Of a DNA stretch of 64,000 nucleotides, positions 62,502 to 64,000 are shown one piece after another. The position numbers and the translations under genes were made by a program. Under the pieces are notes generated by a model, which worked only from the letters and a program-made list of their open reading frames with translations, made no database searches and was not told the DNA's origin. Position 1 is the first letter of the stretch, and each line of letters starts with the position of its first letter. Source of the stretch: Chitinophagaceae bacterium (GTDB lineage: Bacteria > Bacteroidota > Bacteroidia > Chitinophagales > Chitinophagaceae); assembly GCA_003168265.1 (NCBI GenBank), contig PMSV01000009.1, positions 1-64,000 of the forward strand, in the 5' to 3' direction.

Positions 62502-63205
62502 ACTGAAATATCAGCCTTTTCCACTGTACAATGGAATACCTCTCCGAAATGATCAACCAATCTGCTTTTCATCTCGCTCGTATCCAATGACCGGCCTAAT
62601 TCTTTTTTCATAGAGCTAACCTGCTTGTTACGAATACCGCAGGGTATGATAAATTCAAAATAGTCCAGATCTGTATTTACATTAAGAGCAAATCCATGCA
62701 TCGTCACCCACCTGCTGCAACGCACACCCATGGCGCATATCTTCCTTTCTTTTCCCGGTTCGCCTGCATCCAGCCAAACTCCGGTCTCCCCATTCGATCT
62801 GCCAGCCTTGATGCCATAATCGGCCAGGGCGCGGATGACCACCTCTTCCAGTTCCCGCATATAGCGCCCGATATCAGTATAGAATCTTTCAAGGTCAAGA
62901 ATGGGATAGCCCACGATCTGGCCGGGGCCGTGAAAGGTAATGTCGCCACCGCGGTTGGTCCTGTAGAACCCGATTTTCCGATCGTTCAATTCCTGCTCTC
63001 CGATCAGGACATTTTCTTCATGTCCGCTTTTGCCCAAAGTGTAGACGGCAGGGTGTTCTACAAAAAGGAGGTGGTGCTGGGTACTCTGTTGTCCATCGGC
63101 TGGTAGGGATTTGATATCAAGGTTATTCTTCAAAAGTACCTCCTGATAATCCCAAGCTTCTTTATAGGGCATTAGGCCCAAATCTTTAAGTCTTACTGTT
63201 TCCAT
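62498..63205 (-). CDS. lipB: Lipoyl(octanoyl) transferase
   Basis: A 235-residue enzyme that moves octanoyl groups from ACP to the lipoyl domains of dehydrogenases. The signature RGGDITFHGPGQIVGYPIL is intact, as are HGFALNVNTDL and the catalytic Cys-Gly in FIIPCGIRNKQVSSMKKEL, where the Lys of the Cys/Lys dyad also lies. Length is typical. It is monocistronic here, without lipA. Confidence 0.93.
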   Translation of the reverse strand: METVRLKDLGLMPYKEAWDYQEVLLKNNLDIKSLPADGQQSTQHHLLFVEHPAVYTLGKSGHEENVLIGEQELNDRKIGFYRTNRGGDITFHGPGQIVGYPILDLERFYTDIGRYMRELEEVVIRALADYGIKAGRSNGETGVWLDAGEPGKERKICAMGVRCSRWVTMHGFALNVNTDLDYFEFIIPCGIRNKQVSSMKKELGRSLDTSEMKSRLVDHFGEVFHCTVEKADISV

Positions 63206-63370
63206 TTCATCAACATATATTTAATTTTCAGTTTGCCAGTTGGAACCTGACTGTACATTGTCATGCTCTGGCAAAATGCAGATGCCCGCATTCATGAGTT
63301 CCTTTTTTCGGAAATAAACTGCAAATTTAAACTCAAAATATCAAGTTCTTACCTTTACTAAAAACTAACC

Positions 63371-64000
63371 ATGAATAAGAGAGATGTTGAGGCCCTGGCT
63401 GAGGAAACGGCGGATCAATCGGAAGAGCTTTATGAGCGATTGAATATCCGGGTAGACAATGGCCAGGAACCCATGCGGATCGATAAATTCCTGGTTCAGC
63501 GGATAGAGCAGGCATCCCGTACCAAGATCCAGAAAGCGATAGAAACCGGCCGCGTTCTTGTCAATGGAAAACAAGTACAACCAAACCATAAGATCAGGCC
63601 TAGGGACGAGATCGTTTTTTATTCGGATAAAGAGAAGCCCGGAGAAGAGATTACTCCTGAAAAAATGGATCTTAACCTATTTTACGAAGATGAGGAAGTG
63701 ATGATCATCAATAAGCCTGTCGGATTGGTTGTGCATCCTGCAAGCGGAAATTATCATGGCACCCTCGTCAACGGAGTGGCTTATTACCTGCAGCAGCAGA
63801 ATGCATCCATCAATGAAGAAACCCTCCCCCGCTTCGGCCTCGTTCACCGGATCGATAAGAATACCAGCGGACTCCTGGTACTAGCCAAAACAGAGAGAGC
63901 GGTAGCGAGCCTGGCCAAACAGTTCTTTAATCATACGGTCAAGAGGCGATATCTCGCCCTTGTATGGGGAGACCTGGCTAGTGATAGCGGAACCATCCTC
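63371..64000 (+). CDS. RluA family ribosomal large-subunit pseudouridine synthase (partial)
   Basis: The first 210 residues of a protein that runs off the right edge of the window. N-terminal S4-like RNA-binding domain (RIDKFLVQRIEQASRTKIQKAI, VLVNGKQVQPNHKIRPRDE), then the RluA/RluC/RluD catalytic domain with INKPVGLVVHPASG and FGLVHRIDKNTSGLLVLAKTE, in which the catalytic Asp lies in HRIDKNTSG. It makes pseudouridines in 23S rRNA; RluD is the closest guess by layout, but the truncation prevents certainty. Confidence 0.9.
   Translation, partial: MNKRDVEALAEETADQSEELYERLNIRVDNGQEPMRIDKFLVQRIEQASRTKIQKAIETGRVLVNGKQVQPNHKIRPRDEIVFYSDKEKPGEEITPEKMDLNLFYEDEEVMIINKPVGLVVHPASGNYHGTLVNGVAYYLQQQNASINEETLPRFGLVHRIDKNTSGLLVLAKTERAVASLAKQFFNHTVKRRYLALVWGDLASDSGTIL

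Overview
The window is chromosomal DNA from a member of the Bacteroidota, most likely a Chitinophaga-like or other Sphingobacteriia/Chitinophagaceae bacterium. The evidence is protein-level: type IX secretion sorting domains of both kinds (type B/gliding-associated at the end of the 20.1 kb gene, type A at the end of the 52.3 kb subtilisin), several SpII lipoproteins, a YadA-head/S74 surface protein, and promoters of the Bacteroidota form (TTTG, about 19 nt, TAnnTTTG). TTG starts are frequent and Shine-Dalgarno sequences are rare. No rRNA, tRNA, CRISPR array, insertion sequence or phage was seen.

Layout. 0-4.2 kb: a small ORF followed by a striking 6 x 27 bp tandem repeat, a tail-anchored hypothetical protein, a Wzx/MATE-type flippase coupled to a helical-repeat protein, and serA. 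4.3-19.9 kb: housekeeping and secreted hydrolases (a serine hydrolase lipoprotein, NAD(P)HX repair enzyme, infC and thrS without rpmI-rplT, two tandem paralogous secreted proteins, an M1 peptidase, a penicillin-acylase-type Ntn hydrolase, a second serine hydrolase and an acyl-CoA synthetase). 20.1-23.2 kb: two surface proteins, closed by a terminator.

23.2-51.7 kb is a biosynthetic cluster of the aryl polyene/flexirubin type. A tyrosine ammonia-lyase-like enzyme would make the aryl starter (4-coumarate) and a PaaK-like ligase would activate it. Three acyl carrier proteins, four ketosynthases with a complete Cys-His-His set, two Cys-less ketosynthase-like partners, a FabG reductase and a hotdog dehydratase would build the conjugated polyene. 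A YbgC-type thioesterase, an LpxL-like acyltransferase, a giant MMPL-PlsC-methyltransferase fusion, a GT2-DUF2062 fusion, two CrtI-like oxidoreductases, a C45-type Ntn enzyme, a second methyltransferase, a flavin halogenase-like monooxygenase and an ABC-2 permease would tailor, attach or export the pigment. The ACP-ketosynthase pair is present twice, near the left end and at the right end. The dialkylresorcinol genes (darA/darB type) expected for a true flexirubin are not in the window, so the product may be an aryl polyene ester, or those genes may lie elsewhere.

51.7-64 kb: an LEA14-like lipoprotein, a 1761-residue T9SS subtilisin, a small Ala/Lys/Asp-rich lipoprotein, a sigma factor translationally coupled to a membrane-anchored trypsin-like protease with an anti-sigma-like cytoplasmic domain, a nucleotidyltransferase, a PLP-dependent desulfhydrase/ACC deaminase homologue, a secreted hypothetical protein, lipB, and the start of an RluA-type pseudouridine synthase that runs off the right edge. 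All functions are read from motifs and family knowledge. No database search was run.
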